DNA from: Tigriopus japonicus
Lineage: Eukaryota; Arthropoda; Copepoda; Harpacticoida; Harpacticidae
Reading direction: 5' to 3'
Assembly: GCA_010645155.1 (NCBI GenBank)
Contig: JAAGOF010000023.1
Location: forward strand, 489,361-553,360
DNA length: 64,000 nt
Below, in pieces: positions 11,473 to 23,786 of this stretch. The notes below the pieces were generated by a model. It was given only the letters and a program-made list of their open reading frames with translations. It was not told where the DNA came from and ran no database searches. Numbering within the stretch: the stretch's first letter is position 1; every line of letters starts with the position of its first letter. The translations under genes were made by a program, and so were the position numbers.

Positions 11473-11712
11473 AGGGGAGGAGACGTGGTGTATTGGATCG
11501 CGCAGTTTCCTGTTGTAAGAGAGGTCCCATGTTTGATTCTCCTCCCCGACCTTCCTCAAGGAAACCTTTGGACGCTAGTTCATACCCACAAATGGAGAAC
11601 CAATCTAATACCGGACATGAGAATGCCTATCGGAAAAAAGGATGAAGTGATGGCTGGCTTCGCTGGCCGGGCGAGGCTCAACCCTCCGACCCTAGCACCC
11701 AACAAACCATAG
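11473..11712 (+). mobile_element. tRNA-derived SINE, second family
   Basis: Homologous along its length to 50508-50757: head GGGGAGGAGACGTGGT, a decayed B box (ATGTTTGATTCTCCTCCCC), shared body with GATGGCTGGCTTCGCTGGCC, and tail CCGACCCTAGCACCCAACAA. The 126-codon ORF over 11332-11712 is this SINE pair read in frame. Confidence 0.65.
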
Positions 11713-11784
11713 TGAACCTAATTCCAAAGAAAAACTCATTTTATTCTATTTTATTGGGCAAACAGGTGGAAAAAAGAGACTACC

Positions 11785-11880
11785 GCTCTAAGAAGTCACC
11801 TCCTAAAAAGTCGTGGCGATGAAAATTCGGCGACTAAAGTTCGCGGTCTAAGAAATACCGCGCTTAAAGTTCGCTGCCCC
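11785..11880. repeat. inverted counterpart of the GCGAACTTTTAGCGC motif cluster
   Basis: Contains CGGCGACTAAAGTTCGCGGT and GCGCTTAAAGTTCGC, reverse complements of the 8715-8815 motifs. Confidence 0.4.
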
Positions 11881-12000
11881 ATGTAAACACCGGCTGAATA
11901 GAATTGAAAATCCTTGAAAATATGTTACTTAGGTGCTGAGTTATTTGAGTTGAACTGGTCCGTTTTTTACCCCAAAAAGCGAAAAAGCGCTCCAGGTAAA

Positions 12001-12221
12001 TGAAAACTCAAATGTTCAAGGCAAAGTTGAGGGTTGAGGGATTGGAAAAAGGGAATCAGGAAGAACGAGGAAAAAAGGAAAACCAGAAGAAGACGAACAA
12101 GAAAAGCAAAATGAGAAGAACAGCCAAGAATGGGAAGTTCGTGAACAAATACTACCACAACATAGGAAAGGGAAGAGACGGAACAAAGGAGAGAATCTTG
12201 AAGATCGGATTGTACAAATAG
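12001..12221 (+). other. lysine-rich ORF, possible LINE ORF1 remnant
   Basis: A 73-codon frame very rich in Lys, Glu and Asn, upstream of the LINE endonuclease relic and in the same orientation. A LINE ORF1 origin is inferred from position only; it could be chance low-complexity coding. Confidence 0.25.
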
Positions 12222-12970
12222 GAACTACAAGAACATGATGACAAATTTGAAAAAAAGACCAACTCGATGAAACGGAGAAGTTTGCTATGACAAGAGCAAG
12301 GAGCAAGCACATTCGGAATGATCCCACCCAAGGTGTGAGCGATGGGTCACCAAAGCCGAGAGGCCACGATGATCCCAATATCGGTGTGAGAGGCCAGTCC
12401 AACTATACAAAGTCCACAAAAAGTGTCACGACCGCAGATATTCCAAGATACTTCGGAAATGGGGTCGCACCAAGAATTGATGCCATGGACAGTATCAATT
12501 TCTTCGCTCGACTGCAAGAATCAAGACGGGATGAGGAAAGTCTGGTCGAACCGTTTATTGCGGATGACCTTGGTTATTGCGATGAGTTGGTTGAAGGTGA
12601 GCAATGGTTAGTTTCCGTAAATATTCTGTCCATCTTAGCAGACAGATTTAAGCTAGAAGAAATGTTATTGAAACGAAAACCAAAAATTGTGGCACTGCAA
12701 GAGGTGTGGCAAGTCAACAACGTTCATTTGTCTTTTGAAAACCATTATCTTGAAGTTATGACCCGTACGAGTCGCAGAGGAGGTGGAGTTGGCATTTTAA
12801 TTCATAATGCTTATTCCCACAAGGAGAGGAAAGATCTTTTCGCTAATTTCAGATGATTACGCAGTAATTTCAATTGATCATCCCAAATCCATGATCATAT
12901 CGATCTACAAAATTGTCTAAAGACAATTTTCGAAATGCAATTGCTGAACTTGGAAATCTAATTAACGTAT

Positions 12971-13137
12971 GCAAGGATGACTCAAGCCAGGATTACTTTC
13001 AAAATACGGACTGGGTCCGATTAGTACAATGGAAATTCAACGGAACAGTATATTTGTTGCAAAAACCTTACATTTTAGTACAATGATCGGACCCAGTGTG
13101 TATTTTTGAAATCCGTCCTGAAGTACAGTGGTTCCTG
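12971..13137 (+). mobile_element. short palindromic MITE (family A) in the LINE endonuclease
   Basis: Near-palindrome of about 165 bp with ends like CAAGGATGACTC and CAGGAACCACTG. The direct repeat ACGTATG(CAAG) flanks it. Other copies lie at 14917-15082 and 53229-53378. It splits the LINE endonuclease frame. Confidence 0.65.
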
Positions 13138-13240
13138 ACGTATGCAAGTCGAAATTAATATATCTCCGTGGGGACTTTAACATTGACTTTTCCAAAGACA
13201 CATTAATAACTTCTAAGCTATATGACCTAATGATTACTGA

Positions 13241-14396
13241 CAGCGTAACCAATTGTTGAAGATCAAAAAGAGCTAAAAATCTTAGTTAACACGCAAATTT
13301 TCGAGCTAAAAGAGCTAACTTTTCTTGGAAAAAGAGCTAAAAAAGACACATTAATTAAAATCATTGATTCGGGCCAATGGACGAAGGGAGCAAAATCATA
13401 GTCGATATCGAATGGAGGTGTATTTGGTCTATCTAAAACCGGTAACAAGGATTTGTTTCAGTGTTCATTTAAGCATTTATTTTGTCTTTTAAAGTCGATA
13501 AGTTTCTCATGACAGTGTTCTTTTTTAATTCAGCTGTTCGGCAAGAACACATCAGACATTTTTTGCAGGCTTGCCAATTGTAACCTCTTTAGATCTCAAT
13601 GGGCTTGAAAAAGTCAGATGAAACCGATGGCCATGCTCTTGATTCGCAAACCATGTAGAGTAACTATTCATAAAAGTAGCAAAATACATACAATAATGCT
13701 AAGTGATATAGTGCAATAGTGCCAAAAACGCTTTGTTTTTAAAGATTGGCCCCTTCAAGAGTGAGTGTGTGTATTTAGGTTTAGTAAGGGGTTTATGAAA
13801 TGTTCAAGTGTAAATGTGCATCTGTTCAAGGACGAGATAGGAAAACAAACACAATACAAAATACAAAAGACAATATACAGGAAGACCTGGATACTGCTAC
13901 CATTGGCATTGAAGTTGTTCTTCAACTTCTTGATTGGCCAGAGAAAAATCAACTGAAACCAGTTTATTGCTGGTAATTCAAAGCTTGCATGCTTGATTTC
14001 AAATTGATTGAATGAGCTCTTTGTCAGTTAGAATAGTTTGAAGCATACCTACTTTTCCCACTTTTACAATTGTCCATTTTTAGTCTGAACCTGTACATCA
14101 AACAAGAATATGAAAGCCTAGCCAAAAGCTACATTTTTTTGCTTTAGAAGTAGGTTGATTCTTTTGAAAATCCTACGTATTTTCAAAATGACCAATTTTG
14201 AAAAAAACTCATTTGTTTGGGGTAGAAAATCATGCAACTTGGAAAATTGTGAAAAGGAGCCATAAATCCCAAAAGTCCTTAGAAAATAAGCTAAAAATTG
14301 GTCAAAAAATTGAAAAGACGTAAAAGAGCTAAATGTTTCCAATTTGGAGCTAAATTTCCAAAATATCGGGAAAAGGAGCTAAATTTGGTCACCTTG
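13241..14396. mobile_element. hAT-type element inside the LINE relic
   Basis: The right end is GGTCACCTTG and the left end CAGCGTAACCAA, a decayed inverted match. The exact 8-mer ATTACTGA flanks both sides (13233-13240 and 14397-14404). Many AAAGAGCTAAA subterminal repeats lie near both ends. No transposase is recognisable. Confidence 0.75.
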
Positions 14397-14404
14397 ATTA
14401 CTGA

Positions 14405-15380
14405 TATGTTTCGAGGTGGATTTTTGGCACAGTTTTGCCATTTTGGTTTTTAGGATCAAAAAGCTGAGCACAACTTAACTTCCCAACAAGCAATAAACCT
14501 AATCTGCCAAAAAATGTGGCAGCACTGCCAACAAATCCATAACTATATCCACTGATGAAACTCGAAATCGAATTAGTTCGAGTGTTGCCAAATCGGTCTT
14601 TTTGGGTCTTTTCAAAAAGTTCAATACAACCTTCCTTAATGAACAATGATAAACTTCCGAGTAAAAAATGGCAGCACTCCCGGTTCGAAACACATCACTA
14701 GTGCTTACAACTGGACCCTTTCATGAACAAAAATATCACACATTTTGGAGCCATGCTTTTGATTGAAAATCACTCCGATCAGATTCGATATGAACAAAGA
14801 AACAACTTCAACAAATTCCACGAAACAATTATTGAGTTATTTTAACAAACCTATGCTGAGTTGGCCAACCACTGCAACAGGGAAACAATGAATTCTCCCT
14901 GTCCACTTATCCCATTCAAGGATGGCTCAAGCCAGGATTACTTTCAAAATATACACTAGGTCCGATTAGTACAATGGAAATTCAACGGAACAATATATTT
15001 GTTGCAAAAACCTCACATTTTAGTACAGTAATCGGACCTAGTGTGTATTTTTGAAATCCGTCCTGAAGTACAGTGGTTCCTGTCCCATTTCATGTTTTCG
15101 TGCCACAATTTTCGTAGTGCGGAATAAAGACAATCAATCAAGAAAGTAGTTTCATTTTTTGCAACGAGGCAAGACGTCTATGAAAATTGTATCAACAAAT
15201 GATATTTTTGTCTTGAAAACAACACTACTCCATTTTTGTTTGTTTTCGTGCTCCTATAAGATTAACTCTTTTCAATCAAGTTACTTTACTTTTGTGTTGT
15301 TTTGAAAATTGGTTGATGATAATTGTTGGATAGAATAGATAAAAATAGATAACTTTAAATCCATGTTGCCCTATGTGGCC
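14405..15380. other. additional insertion(s) within the LINE relic
   Basis: Holds a family A MITE copy (14917-15082). I found no coding content or matched ends for the remainder, which separates the endonuclease GDFN and SDH motifs of the LINE. Confidence 0.35.
14917..15082 (+). mobile_element. MITE family A, second copy
   Basis: About 90% identical by eye to 12971-13137, with near-matching flanks TCCCATTC / TCCCATTT as the target duplication. Confidence 0.6.
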
Positions 15381-16786
15381 TTTCAGATCATAACATTCTT
15401 GAGATAGGGTCGACCATTACTTAAAAGCTGGCGAGCTCTTGAGTTAAACCCGCACAAAAAGTGGGTCTGGCAAAGTTCAAGTTCAAAGAGGAACATTGGC
15501 TTCTTATTGTTGACAGATTTGAAGAGTTGGACTTGATTTCCATTCTGAAGCAGGAGCCATAAATGGGCTGATTTCCAGTTTTCAGGACGTTTGTTTGTCT
15601 TTGTGTATTCCAGAAACGGCGCAAAAAGGTGGGCCATTGTCTAGAATTCCAAAGTTTAGAAAGAAGTTGTTCAAAAGGAGTTGTCAGTTTTCGAATAGAC
15701 TTCGGCGTACTTCAAATCCAGTTGTTGTAGCCAGCCTCCAAAGCAAATTGGATGCGGTCCAATCAAAGATTAGGGCCTCCATTGATTTCGATCAGTTAGA
15801 GAAGGAAAGTAGAGTGATCCAGGAGGTTAAGAGTAATCCAAAGGCGTTTTTCTCTTTTGCAAACACAAAGAGAAAAATAAAGCATCCATTAGGACCTTTT
15901 GAGGTCGACGGTAAAACCGTCAATGATGGCGAGGTTTTGGCCAATATGCTTGGAGATCAGTTCTCAAGTGTATTTTCAATTCTGAAAAGGGTTGGCAGAG
16001 CAGGCCATGACTGTAGCAATGTTGTTGATGAGACTGGCATTGATAGTCAGGACAATCAATTGGAGGATCTGGTAGTCACAGATCAAGATGCTTTTGAGAC
16101 CATCAAGAGCTTAAATCTCTCGAGTTCTCCTGGACCTGATGGTGTGACATCTCAGTTTCTGATGAAATGTTCACAGATTCTTGCCCCTGTTTTCTCGTTG
16201 TTGATGGGTCGCATTTTAGATCAGGGCAAGTTTCCCTCTTCTCTAGAAGTAGCTCATGTCGTTCCAATTTTTAAGGGCGGAGATAAGTCACTCCCTAGTA
16301 ATTATAGCCCCATTTCCCTGACTTCCAGTATTGCAAAGGTCTTTGAGAAGATCATGAAGTCCAAGCTTGTTGAGTATTTGGAAGTCCATGATATCATTCC
16401 CCCAGGGCAGCATGGGTTTTGAGCCCATCTTGTACAATCAGCCAATTGGTTGACCATATCGAGCAAATCATTAAGGGCCTGAAAGTCACGAGCCAGTTGA
16501 TGTAGTCTATTTTGACTCTGCATGTCATGTATGGTATCACGTCAGGTGTTCCACAAGGTTCAATTTTAGGTCCGCTCCTGTTTATTCTCTTTATTGCTCC
16601 TCTCCAGAAGCTTAGAACAAATACAAAGATCCTTTGAAATATCTTTGGAGCAAATGTTCAGGGGATTTTTTTGTTATTGGTCAGTTTTTAAGTAAAAATT
16701 TGACTAACAAGATCCAGACAACAAAAAACACTGATTTGAACGTATTTCGGGCCCGCTTGATCATAACCCTGGGTCACCAAGACCTT

Positions 16787-17835
16787 GGAGTAGTATAGAG
16801 GGGCCATTGTTGTCATTTTGTCTGCCTTGTTTTCAGCTGATACTGAAACCAAAGTTGCCCAAAAGTTGCGTGAAAAAGCAGATATTTCCGAAGAATATCG
16901 TAAAACCTTGCCCAAGCAAGTGGAAGATCATAATACAAACGTCGGTGCGCAGGACTTATTTGGGCAAGTTTCAACTAGTTGCTGTTGCAGATTCGCCCTT
17001 GCTGCCCACTACAAAAAGTCACAGCCGGCCCGCTGTGGTATCTCCACTCTGGGAACTCTGTGACCAAGACTCATTGAGGCATGCAGGGGGAGGTTTAAGT
17101 GATCTCTTCAAAAATCTTATCGCGGGCGGAGGAAAAAAGAGAAAAGGCTTTTTCGTCAATGTAAGATTTAGGTCAGTGCAAGGGTTTTCGCGTTTTACAG
17201 ACCGCCCTTATGACTTAGATGCTACAAAAAATGTCGAATTGCCAGTTTGGACATTTTGACTCTCGGTTTTGTAAGAATTTGCAAAATTATTCTATTGATT
17301 AAAAAATGGAAAGCACTTAAAAAAGACCTTTCATATTGAAGAGAAACACGTACAAAAAACGGCATTTTGTTTGAGACCATGATGGTTTTGGAGCTTTACA
17401 ATACAAATCAGTGCTTATAACATCACTTACACTTGTACTTACCCAAAAAAGTGGCCTTTTGTTGAGAATTTTCTCGTGCAAGAACGAGCAAATAAAGTGT
17501 GCATTTTTTTCCAAAATCCTAACCAAAGGTGTTCAAAATTGCAATTCGACATTTTTCATGGCATCTAATTCGCAAGGGCGGTCTGTAAATTGCGAAAACC
17601 CTTAAACTGCCCAAATTCTCACGAGCCACCCACTGTTGCCAAACAAGCCTTTTCTCTTCTTTCATCCGCCCGCGATAAGATTTTTGAAGAGATCACTCAA
17701 ACCTCCGCCTGCATCCCTCATAACAAAACTTTGACCGGAACCCAGTATTTTTCGAAATCCGTGGCCAGTCTCAACTACAAACAGGGCAGACAAAATGACG
17801 ATAATGGCCTCTCTATACTCTTTCACCCCCGGCTA
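16787..17835. repeat. imperfect inverted repeat of an unrecognised gene fragment
   Basis: 16787-17280 (+) and 17520-17835 (-) share several blocks: AGTATAGAGRGGCCATT at the outer ends, a 44-bp block at 17087-17130 / 17667-17710 and a 40-bp block at 17181-17222 / 17563-17604. In the minus copy the frame reads PGVKEYREAIIVILSAL... to GLSDLFKNLIAGG before a stop; the plus copy reads the same GLSDLFKNLIAGG. The family was not recognised. It could be a foldback transposon interior or an inverted duplication of a host exon. Confidence 0.45.
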
Positions 17836-17901
17836 GAAAGCGTCTCCACCCCCAGCCAAGACACAGCAAGGATCCCCCAAAGCGAGGCTGAAAACGTATA
17901 A

Positions 17902-18320
17902 AATCATTTGGTTTCAAAATTACATCCTCTCAATTGTCTTAGCAAGAGCTAATTAGGTAGTTGTAAGATTAATAGGTTTTTTTCTGTTCAAACATTTTCA
18001 TCCAATCTCCCTGATCAAGGAGGACGGTATTACGTGGAGTGGGATCGAGCGAGGGCACGTTACTGCGTTGGTGTGAATTTTCCTGCGTGATAGCCTGGAG
18101 TTAGTGAAGAAATGCAATATAATTTGGATTAATGTCGTTTTATTGACATAATTTAAAAAATAAAACTGCACAAGGATTAGATGAGCAATCAATTGATGCC
18201 AAATTGACGTCTCTCAAAGAATTCAAACTGTGTTGTTTCATTGTGTTAAGTCAAATATCTTTTGATATTCTGATATTCTTCTGAACTCCTGATCTAGTGA
18301 CTTGCTTTGTGATAGTGATT
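17902..18320. other. non-coding, nothing recognised
   Basis: No ORF or repeat supported. Confidence 0.4.
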
Positions 18321-18322
18321 GT

Positions 18323-18576
18323 CCACCTTTTGTTGAAAGCAACATGGTTTTTATCATTGGCGTTGTTTAAGGGCATTTTTCTCTTCATTGAATGCTTAAA
18401 AAATCTTCTTTGTGTCTTTTTTTTCAATATTTTACATTCTGCTTTTGGCTTTAGATCCCCAATTAAGTGCTAAAACCAAAGACAGAGAGGAACATTCATA
18501 TCATTATTGTACAAAGGGAAGAATGCCCTAGAACTATCCCAATTATAAAAACAATGTTGCTTTCAACAAAAGGTGG
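18323..18576. mobile_element. MITE with 30-bp inverted ends
   Basis: Ends CCACCTTTTGTTGAAAGCAA and its inverted copy near 18576. A related, diverged segment with the same left half (GGCAACATGATTTTTATCAT) is at about 49889. No target duplication was clear. Confidence 0.55.
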
Positions 18577-18808
18577 TATTAAAGATATGTCCTTGTGATG
18601 GTTGGATCACATGTTGGCCGCCATTCGAGGCGTCGTGTCCAGTCTTCCTTCCATCGATGGGACGTTGATGACCGAATAATGAAGTTGTTCTGTTTGAGCT
18701 GATCCTTGTCCTGTTTCGATTGAGGTCCGCCATCTGTGATCTGGGGAAAAGGGCTTATTAGGAAGGTGCCTTATCCACTTGACCACTTCTCGTCCCTTTT
18801 ATATAATC
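18577..18808. other. spacer, nothing recognised
   Basis: Short sequence between two MITEs. Confidence 0.4.
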
Positions 18809-19070
18809 CTGACTAATTTTTGAAATTGAGTTCATCCAGGATTGTAAGCTTTCTTTGTTTTCATAACAAATCCGCAAAGCAACAAGAGGTATTTAAGATA
18901 AGAATGAATCCAAGAAATAAAGAGTTGATGATTGATCTTCTGGAGGAACAAAAACGGCTAAAAAGCAAGTCACAAACATATCTTAAAAACCTCTTGTTGC
19001 TTTGCGGATTTGTTATGAAAACAAAGAAAGCTTACAATCCTGGATGAACTCAATTTCAAAAATTAGTCAG
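18809..19070. mobile_element. near-perfect hairpin MITE
   Basis: Two arms of about 90 bp (18809-18900 and 18979-19070) are almost identical inverted copies starting CTGACTAATTTTTGAAATTG, with a loop of about 80 bp. The small number of differences suggests a young insertion or strong hairpin gene conversion. No clear target duplication; the only ORF is the palindrome. Confidence 0.7.
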
Positions 19071-21150
19071 TAGTTTCTACAGTTAAAGTTTCAAAGTAAG
19101 AATTTTGTCTTTCTTAGTAATTTTATTCTCAAATCAAATGCGACTCTTGTATAAAGAGATATTCTGTTGTGTTTTCTGATGAGGAGCGAACTAATATTTT
19201 CTTTTTCATTTTAATCTAAATTTTTTCATATCCAGCTTTGCCTATATTTAAGAATTAGGGATTTTAACTTTTAACATCCAAATTCATTTGTGTTAGATGA
19301 GTTTTTATTTTGGCTTTTACATAAGAACAATATGGTGGGGGAAATGTTATGCTGAAAAAATACAACCCAAATTGCGCAAAAAATGAAGTACAACTGAGAA
19401 CGCCGATATACCCTGTCAAAAAGAAATTCTGTCTTTCTCATACAGTTTGACATGATTAAACATCCAGTGTCCCTTCCATAACTTCTAGGATGGTTTGGAT
19501 TAATTTAGGATGTAATGTAAAGACAAATAAGTGCGAATTTATTGCTGGAACATGAGGCAGGAAGCAGGACACGGTCGCTTTGATGTTCATTGCCTTTTTC
19601 ATGCAGTGTTCTAGATCGCTTTAAATCGTTGAAAAAACATAAATGGGGTGAAGTAAGTTTTACTTGGTCCTGGAGAAGGGGAGTAGTTTGGAAACATCTC
19701 CAACAAAAACGAAGTGACATTATTCTGTCCAACACAATTCAAGAGCTCATAGAATTTCGACCATTATTTCCATTTTTGCAAAGGGAAGACACCTAAAAAT
19801 GTGGAAAAATTTTAAATGGTCCCCACTTTCCAATTCGGTAGATAGCATATTAAACATCAATTTCAGAGATAGAAAGATTTGTTGAGGGTCGATTGGATGA
19901 TTAAGTGTTAAAATACAATGAAACTTTAAAAATACTTTGCTTCAAATTTTGGGATAAAGCTTTTTATTGGGATGAAGGTGCAATTCTTGGTTGAAATCGA
20001 ACTAAAGGAGACCCTTCTTTCATTTGTATGTTTTAGTCTTAAACCAATGAAGGAAAGTATCCTTTTGATCGGACCAAAACTACTGTTATAACTGCGTTTT
20101 TTTTTTCTTTTCAATTTATTTATTGCTCAAAGGAGCAAGAGCTCTCTCATTTGTTCCAAGATCAAGATAATTTATATGTCTCAAATTATTGCAAGAAAAG
20201 GCTTAAAATGCATCCTTTGGTTTATTTCTCGAAAATCTTGATTCCTGAACTTTGAATTGAGTCTTCTGAGCTGTTGGTTTTTTATATTTATCTTTTCGAC
20301 GTCATGATTTTTCCATTGTTTTTGTTCTATTGATTCCTCTTTCCTCTGATGTTTCCTTTCCCTTGTTTTTAGGTGGATTTAAAAAGAGCCTGACAATCTC
20401 ACAGTGTAGTGATCACAGGAAGCAACAGTAGGGGACTGATAAGTTTATTTTAAAGCAATGTTTAGTTAGTTTTTGTTTTTCTTACTACACTGTTGGTTAA
20501 TGAGGAAAATACAGCATTGATAGCCCTATTTATTCTAAAACACTTAAACTAACCTAAACTGACCAAAGCCAAACGACATCAAATTAACCTTTCTTACGGG
20601 TTTCATTGGGCTATTTTCTTCAAATAGCTTTGTAATCCCATCCACAACCTCTTCCCTGCTTATTCGTCTCTCTTCCCTTGCTCGTGGTGCTTACACATGA
20701 AACCCTCCCCCTCCCTAGCGTGTTCGTGGACCCTACTCGGAAAATACTTTTGTAACACGAGACATTAATTTTGGCAAACTTATTTATAAGTGTGGTTGAC
20801 CTTTAAAACTGGCATGATGATGTCAAATTTTGGCAACGCTGAAAAGTTTGTTTACGAAGATTTGTTAGAAATATAGGGCTCATTGTGGGCCTTAACTTTT
20901 AAAAACAACATTGCAAACTGAAAAGGTGTCATTTTCACCCAATCACTCACGTTTTGATCCCTTGTCATCAAAGTACATTTTCTTCTTCTTGACGTATCTC
21001 TTCAAAAATTCCAGTGTTTGGCGGCATTCACGTGGACGACAATCAGACCTCGCTTCGTGCTAGAAAAAAGTGGACAACTTTGCTTCATCAGCTGGTACAT
21101 AACACAACACCCTAAAATGCTGGGAATTTCGATTTTTTCTAAAACTTGCC
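19071..21150. other. non-coding, nothing recognised except stray transposon ends
   Basis: Two lone hAT-like end motifs point away from each other (GGCAACGCTG ending 20841 and CAGCGTTGCC starting 21151). ORFs here are short and unconvincing. Confidence 0.35.
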
Positions 21151-21353
21151 AGCGTTGCCAAATCCTGAACAAACTCGTCGTACCGTACTCGACGCGATCG
21201 AGCGTCGTTACTTATGAGCACGCGGTTGCCTTAAGATTTCGAATCTAGCTCAGCTAGGTCAAGTTGTGTCACTTCCCTCTCGCCGACGGAACGGGCCAAT
21301 GCGACATCTTGTCATTACATGATCTGTGGGACGACACCCCAAGGTGTCAGGAT

Positions 21354-22886
21354 CAGGGTTGCCAGGTCTTTGACGGCTCTTATTGCCAGATTTGCCACCA
21401 GAATTCGCCAGAATTCGCCACCTCATTTGAAAAATCGCCAGATTTTCGCCAAATTTCTTTTTACTAACAACCTTATGTACGTTAATAGTCAATCATCCTG
21501 AAGTAATCTTCAAAGAATACCTCAAATGGTCAATTCTTCAGTTTTGTTTTTCAACTTTCATTTTCAACTTTTATCTTTTGATACACCTTTCATGACAACA
21601 GGTCTCAAAGAAAAATGGAATGCCACCATATTGACTTTCCTTCATAATCTCTTATTTGTATCATTTAGAACGCGTTTCAGTTTGTAATTTGCTCACAAAA
21701 TTGAAATTTTATTGATGCGAAATAGCAAAATCTTTCGGACTTTTTTTCTGAAATGCTATGAAATTTATAACTCTTTAAAAGCAATGTTAATGGTATTACG
21801 TTAGCAAAATCGGACCAATTGCCATTAAAAATCCCAAAATGTAACGTGACCACTCAAATAGTAAAAAAAAAACATTTTTATACCAATGACATTTTCCATG
21901 TCCTGTATTTTGACCATATGATAAGAAATTGAGTAGTAAACCATAAAGAGGGCGTGACCAAAACCAAACGGGTGCAATCACGAAATAATAGGATGCATAG
22001 TTTATCTAGGATTTTAATTGGTCCTACCATTAGGAAAATGAAATTGGGAATTTTTAAAAATCAGTTAAATTTGCGTTTGTTGAAGTTGTTGACTTCATAA
22101 AAGTTTCTTTTTCCCAAACTCTCTTGTTAAAAATTCTAGTCTGCATTTTTAAACCGATTTTAATTGGTACACAGAATGTCACTCCATGTAAATGTCAAAA
22201 AAAAAGATAAAACCCGAGTGGGGAAAAGTCATATGATCATATGATATCAGATCATGTCTGATAGAAGTGTTGGTTTGTAAGGGAGTTGGAATATGCTGCA
22301 CGATAAGGCCCCTGAACTTAAGGCAGGTCAACATAGTGGATAACAAGTCGTCTAGATGAGATTTGAAAATTTATAATGGGTCGTCTAATGGATAGATTTG
22401 TCGCAAAGAGGGAGGAAGTAAGTTCTACAACAAAAGAGTGAAACAAAATTTTCTTGTAATTGGTAAAAGCACAATCAAATCAAGAAACAATACTTTGGTC
22501 AAAGCTCTCCCTCTTTAGTGATTGCCATCTAAAATATTTAATCCTTAGTTTTCAGTCAGAGTTAAAGTCAAAATTATACAGAGAATATCAAAATTTGCCT
22601 AATTTAGATTCAAAACTTGAGTTATCGCCGAAAATGGGCGATTTTGCCAATTTTTTTGCCAATTTTTCCCGATTCCGCCTAATTTTTCGCCAAACTTGCT
22701 CATTTCGTCAAATTTATCGCCAGAAATACTAAAATCGCCAGATTTATCGCCAGTGATATCAAAATTGCCAGATTTATCGCCAGATCAGCTGATTTCGCCA
22801 GATTAAATTTTCTATCGCCAGACACGTTTCAAAATCGCCAGATTCGTGAAATCTGGCGCGATAGAAATCGCCGTTTGGCAACCCTG
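21354..22886. mobile_element. hAT-type element nested in the Merlin relic
   Basis: Ends CAGGGTTGCCAGG and GGCAACCCTG are inverted. The exact 8-mer GTCAGGAT flanks both sides (21346-21353 and 22887-22894). TCGCCAGAT subterminal repeats cluster at both ends. It is the better-preserved copy of the element at 3392-4869. No transposase ORF. Confidence 0.85.
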
Positions 22887-22906
22887 GTCAGGATTACCTC
22901 GCATCC

Positions 22907-23786
22907 CAGGGTTGCCAAGTGGCCGAATCCTCGGCCACTTTTGCCAAAAGTGGCCGAATTTTAAAGACGGTGGGCGAAAGAAAACAATTCTCTCGGTCAC
23001 TTCTAAAAGTGGCCGAAAGTGGCCGAACATGAGATCTGGTGGCCGAGAGAAAAATATTTTCTCGGCCATATCCAAAACTGGCCGAAAGTGGCAAAAATCA
23101 TAATCGAAATGTTTATGAATTTTGTAAAATGAAGCCTGCATTGGTCTGAAATCTTACTATATTTGAACGTGCCATGTTCTACCTACCAGAGCATAGACAT
23201 TTAGGTATAAATAGACTTGAAACATCAAGTTTGTGTCCAAAAATTGGGCACTAGCAAATCTTGAAATGGACGATTTTAGAATTAGAAAAACCCTTAGTAG
23301 AAATTTTAGGTTGATGTGACCTCAGTTAAATGTTAAACCCTCTTTCTGAAGAAACTTTTGGTTTCATTTGGGTACTAAAATCGTCAATCATTGCTAAACT
23401 TATTTAAAATGGACCAGTCAAATTCACATAGTCAAGAATTTGATAAATAAATCCTCGTATTTCTCTGGATTTGAAACATACCTCATTGTGTTTGCAAATT
23501 TTTGTAACAATTTGATAACAATTTGAATTTAATTTTCTTTACTTGGAAATGTTGGAATTAGGAATGTTAATTAGGAGGCCAAATGTTGATTGCGGGAATT
23601 GAAATTTGCTTTGTTGTGATATATCTTTATTTTTCAGAATATTTTTTCCAAATTTTCGGTGTTATACTGAAAACTTGAATTTTTTCAGATTTTTTTGAAA
23701 AAATTTTTTTGTGGCCGAAGTCAAAAAAGTGGCCGAATTTCAAAGCAAAAGTGGCCGAGAGGCTTCCCTAGAACCTGGCAACTCTT
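22907..23786. mobile_element. second hAT-type element nested in the Merlin relic
   Basis: Starts CAGGGTTGCCAAG and ends GGCAACTCTT. The exact 8-mer TCGCATCC flanks it (22899-22906 and 23787-23794). Subterminal repeats are AAAGTGGCCGAA. It inserted only 20 bp from the previous element. Similar TIR but different subterminal repeats point to a related, distinct family. Confidence 0.82.

Larger units (their letters stand above)
12590..16640 (+). mobile_element. CR1/jockey-like LINE relic split by later insertions
   Basis: Three separated pieces of one LINE reading frame set. Endonuclease (12590-12970): VALQEVW carries the APE-type catalytic Glu, then GGGVGIL. After a MITE it resumes at 13150 with RGDFNIDFS, and the SDHN motif appears at about 15382. 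Reverse transcriptase (15650-16422): FKGGD...NYSPISLTSS and GPDGVTSQFL motifs, then frameshifted remnants DVVYFDSA and GVPQGSILGPLLFILFI at 16500-16610. The catalytic region between these last motifs is missing and no YADD box follows, so it is dead. Interrupting elements are at 12971-13137, 13241-14396 and 14917-15082. Confidence 0.8.

Noticed and set aside
11332..11712. 126-codon ORF
   Set aside because: It covers two SINEs exactly and has no protein character.
20833..21160. hAT element between GGCAACGCTG and CAGCGTTGCC
   Set aside because: The two motifs face outward, so they are a right end and a left end of different elements, and the flanks do not match.
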